A stretch of 64,000 nt of DNA from Pampus argenteus (taxonomy: Eukaryota > Chordata > Actinopteri > Scombriformes > Stromateidae), in contig CM072863.1 of NCBI GenBank assembly GCA_036937835.1, positions 5,641,501-5,705,500 of the forward strand. The letters run 5' to 3'. The translations under genes were made by a program, and so were the position numbers. Below the pieces are notes generated by a model. It made no database searches. It was not told the DNA's origin and saw only the letters and a program-made list of their open reading frames with translations. How positions within the stretch are numbered: position 1 is the first letter of the stretch; every line of letters starts with the position of its first letter. This document shows, one piece after another, positions 60,967 to 64,000 of the stretch.

Positions 60967-63900
60967 ATGCCCGTGTCGAACATGAGAAAGGTAAATGTTT
61001 GCGTAGTTTAGCTAGCTAGTGATAGCGTCACGTCTTACTACCTGAGTAGCTTAGTAAAAGTACTATCGACTTCAACAAAGCTGACGGTGTTTTTTTTACC
61101 TAAATGCTAGAGATAACCATTTCGTTGGTTGTCATTTGTTTTCACACAGGGCCCAAATGTTCAGAAGACACCTGGTGTGAAGGCAACGAAAGCTGCAAGC
61201 AAGAAAAAGGTAAGTCACTCACAACGGGCCTGACCCAATATCTTAAACTGATTACAATTCTGAATTAGATTTTGGCATCGGTTTGGCTGTATATTGGAGA
61301 AGTATGTAAAAAACACATTACAACAACATCATGACATTTTATATATATAGATATAACCAAGACATGAAACTCTTCTTCGTGAAATGTTACAGGATGAGGA
61401 AGAGGGTGTGGAAAATGGCGATGGATGGGACGAGTGGACTCATGGGAAAGCACTTATTAAACCTGCAGATCAACTGGAGCTCACCGAGGCTGTAAGAGAA
61501 CAACCTGGATGTTCATTGCTCAACTTCAAGACAGCCAAATGAGGCTTAGAGACTTTGCTGCTGTTCCATTTTCCAATTTTAACTGTTCATTATCATCTTT
61601 TATCCTCTTTTTTTTGCAACTGATACCTTTGCCAAATTAGTCAGGCATGTGCTGTTACAGTATGATATCTGCTTTATCAATAATATCACTAGGAGCTCAA
61701 AGAGGAGATCACAAGGATCCTGACTGCAAACAACCCACATGCCCCTGAAAATATTGTCCGCTACAGCTTCAAGGTAAGGAAGTTACACTCAAGCTTATAA
61801 CTTCACATCACTGCAATACTGAAGCCACCTCATATTGTAGAAACAATCTACTACAATGAGAAAGGTAGATGGTCTTGTGTACTTGTCAGCTCCTCACAGT
61901 TGAAACACAATGGTAACTTTTCCCTAACCACAACGACACAAAATTAACAGGTTTCTCTGCTTCCTATCACATCATTGTTTGTTTTGTTTCCCAGGAACGT
62001 TCCTACAAGCTTACCAGTGTTGTGGATCAGATGGCTGTTCACTTTGTCTTGGAGGGCAGTCTCCTTCATCAAGACTCAGATGAGGCCCGAAGACTGAGGG
62101 CCAAGGAGTGTCTCCCTAAGGGTAGTTACTGAAACACGCTAAAATAATATCCTGTGTTTACAGAGCACAGTGTATAGATAAACAAAATTGTTTTAATATT
62201 CACAATAAATGTGGACAGTGTTCCAATGTGTGTTTTTATGGAATATTGTATTATACTGGTGTAGTGCACACCTGGTACCACAAGGTGTCGCTTTCAACAT
62301 GTGCCATGATTTTTCAAGAAATATCCTGCATCAACCATGAAATTATGTATGTTTTTAAAAACTTAGCAACTGCACTTAAAAGTGATTTCTTCATTCTTCA
62401 TTGTCAAGAACAAGCAACAGTCGACACTGGAGCAGAACCTGATGAGGAGAAACCAGAAACCCCGGTAAAAATAAATTTTATTGCACTGACAAAGGTCAAT
62501 TGATCAAGAGTGTGATCTAGCAATAAAATTTCCCTCTGCTGTTTTTCCATAGGCTACTTCTGTAGAAGATGGAGGGGAAGTAGAGGAAGCTGGAGAAGAG
62601 GACAGACCAGACAGTGTTGCCTCCAAAACAGACAAGAAGGAGCCGAAAGCTACTAACCAGTTCAACTTCAGTGAAAGAGCCTCCCAAACCCTTAATAACC
62701 CACTAAGGGTAGGAAGGAGCAATCAATCACCTATTAGAAGAGAGGGCCTTATGTCTTATTACACACATATTTTCCATAATGGCTGAGTAACTTTTACAAA
62801 GGGGAGGTTATGATATTGAAGTGCATATAATAAAATATTTATAGCCTAGTGCCTCAAAAGATTTAGCTCACTCATTTTTATTTTCCTGCAGGAAAGAAGT
62901 TGCCAGACTGAACCTCCTCCACGCAGTATCTTCTCTGCCACTGCTAATCAGGTTGTGAATTTGTTGAGTTGTTTAAAAGAAATCCTTGGTCAGACTTGTT
63001 TTCACACTGTTGCGATCAATGCATATTTGTGCTCACATGGGATGACTCTTATAACTCCACTTTTCTCTTTACAGTGGGCGATCTATGATGCGTATGTGGA
63101 GGAGCTACAGAAACAAGAAAAAAACAAAGAGAAGCTGAAAGCTGTACCATCAAAGAAGGATGGTGACAGAAGTAGGAAGAAGACGATGCTGGCAGAAACT
63201 CAGGTAACTTGCTCACCAACCAACTACTATATATATATATATACAGTATATAACTCCTCAAGCTGTCATGTGTTTGATTTTCTGATTGGACATGCATCAT
63301 GGATTGGAAACACATCTCATATACAATGCAACCTGGCTGTCAAACAATAATTATTACCTTGAGCTCCTGATAATATTCAAGCATTATACTCAACAGTAGT
63401 TGTTGTATTTTGATGAGAAATGAAAATGTATTAAGAATATAGCTGTATTTACAGTGTCTCCTTTCAGTATTTCCAGCCCAAATAATGCCATGTTTCCTTT
63501 TTAGGGCGATGACATCACCAAAGTGGCCAAGGCAACCAAGATATTTGAACGAATGGTCAACCAGAATACTTATGATGATATAGCACAAGGTATAATTTAT
63601 GAAACATGTCAAGTGACAGTATAATAAACTACAATATCACTGTGCATTAATCTGTCACACTTCCACTCCCCTCTTTGCTTCACACTGCCCTATGTTTAGA
63701 TTTCAAATACTTTGAGGATGCCTCTGATGAGTTCAGGGACCAGGAGGGCACCCTGCTTCCTCTGTGGAAGTTCCAGTACGACAAAGCCAAAAGACTTTCT
63801 GTTACTGCCCTCTGCTGGTAGGTTTTATCAACAACTCTGAAATAAATGTGATGGTGTACCTCTACTGCTATTGTATACCTCTACTCTGAGTCATGGTGTC

Positions 63901-63976
63901 AGGTGACTAATATATGCATCTGTCCTCAACAGGAATCAGAAATATCAAGACCTTTTTGCTGTGGGAATGGGATCCT
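60967..63976 (+). CDS. dnai1: DNAI1, outer-arm dynein intermediate chain 1 (N-terminal half)
   Basis: Twelve plus-strand exons: 60,967-60,990; 61,150-61,209; 61,393-61,491; 61,693-61,773; 61,995-62,121; 62,409-62,464; 62,553-62,708; 62,892-62,951; 63,075-63,203; 63,505-63,589; 63,700-63,817; 63,933-63,976. All are GT-AG and in phase, giving 346 complete codons before the gene runs off the window at a donor in a TCC-T split codon; human DNAI1 is 699 aa. The part seen is the N-terminal region before the WD40 repeats. It has a basic start, LELTEAELKEEITRILTANN, NQFNFSERASQT, CQTEPPPRSIFSATANQWAI, the charged helix YDAYVEELQKQEKNKEK, RMVNQNTYDDIAQDFKYFED and LLPLWKFQYDKAKRLSVTAL, all close to human. 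The protein pairs with DNAI2 in the outer dynein arm and helps attach it to doublet microtubules. Loss in humans causes primary ciliary dyskinesia. The first exon codes only eight residues. Confidence 0.97.
63226..63250. repeat. Short (TA)n tract in DNAI1 intron
   Basis: About nine TA units ending in TACAGTATA, in the intron after exon 9. Confidence 0.85.
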
Positions 63977-64000
63977 GTAAGTATACAGGAAATTTTGTGA

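Overview
The window is nuclear DNA from a vertebrate, almost certainly a ray-finned (probably percomorph) fish. The evidence is split genes with GT-AG introns of roughly 80 bp to a few kb, proteins that align with human MYORG, nicalin, FAM219A and DNAI1, dense CA/GATA/TATC microsatellites, and two interspersed repeats that resemble sequences I associate with percomorph genomes. There is no prokaryotic or viral gene system here. The gene order MYORG(-) ... FAM219A(-) / DNAI1(+) matches human chromosome 9p13.

Left part, about 1-36,100: a gene desert. I find no exon series with consistent reading phase. It holds microsatellites, at least one recognisable degenerate interspersed repeat (17.24-17.68 kb), other probable transposon remnants (7.5-7.95, 12.77-13.14 and 26.63-26.78 kb), and several repeat-free blocks rich in homeodomain/POU-type motifs that are candidate conserved cis-regulatory DNA. 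One splice-acceptor-plus-stop-plus-AATAAA arrangement near 33.1 kb could be the terminal exon of an unannotated transcript.

Middle part, 36,100-50,100: three minus-strand genes in a row. MYORG (38,264-40,460; two coding exons, 684 aa, GH31 family) has a long AT-rich 3' UTR, a probable 5' non-coding exon, and a ZNF143-type promoter element near 42.69 kb. Next is a four-exon 198-aa gene that I do not recognise (43,522-44,927). Then comes a 14-exon nicalin-like gene (46,410-50,019) that looks like a diverged paralogue of NCLN; its last coding exon is not securely located.

Right part, 50,100-64,000: compound microsatellites, then FAM219A on the minus strand (53,979-60,161; six coding exons, 181 aa). 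It is divergent from DNAI1 on the plus strand (60,967 to beyond the right edge; twelve exons and 346 complete codons seen). The two start codons are about 0.8 kb apart. The interval carries an ETS/GC-box cluster on the FAM219A side, and an RFX X-box plus FOX-type motifs on the DNAI1 side, as expected for a motile-cilium gene. All exon models were built by hand from splice sites, reading phase and remembered family sequence; none was checked by alignment or RNA data.
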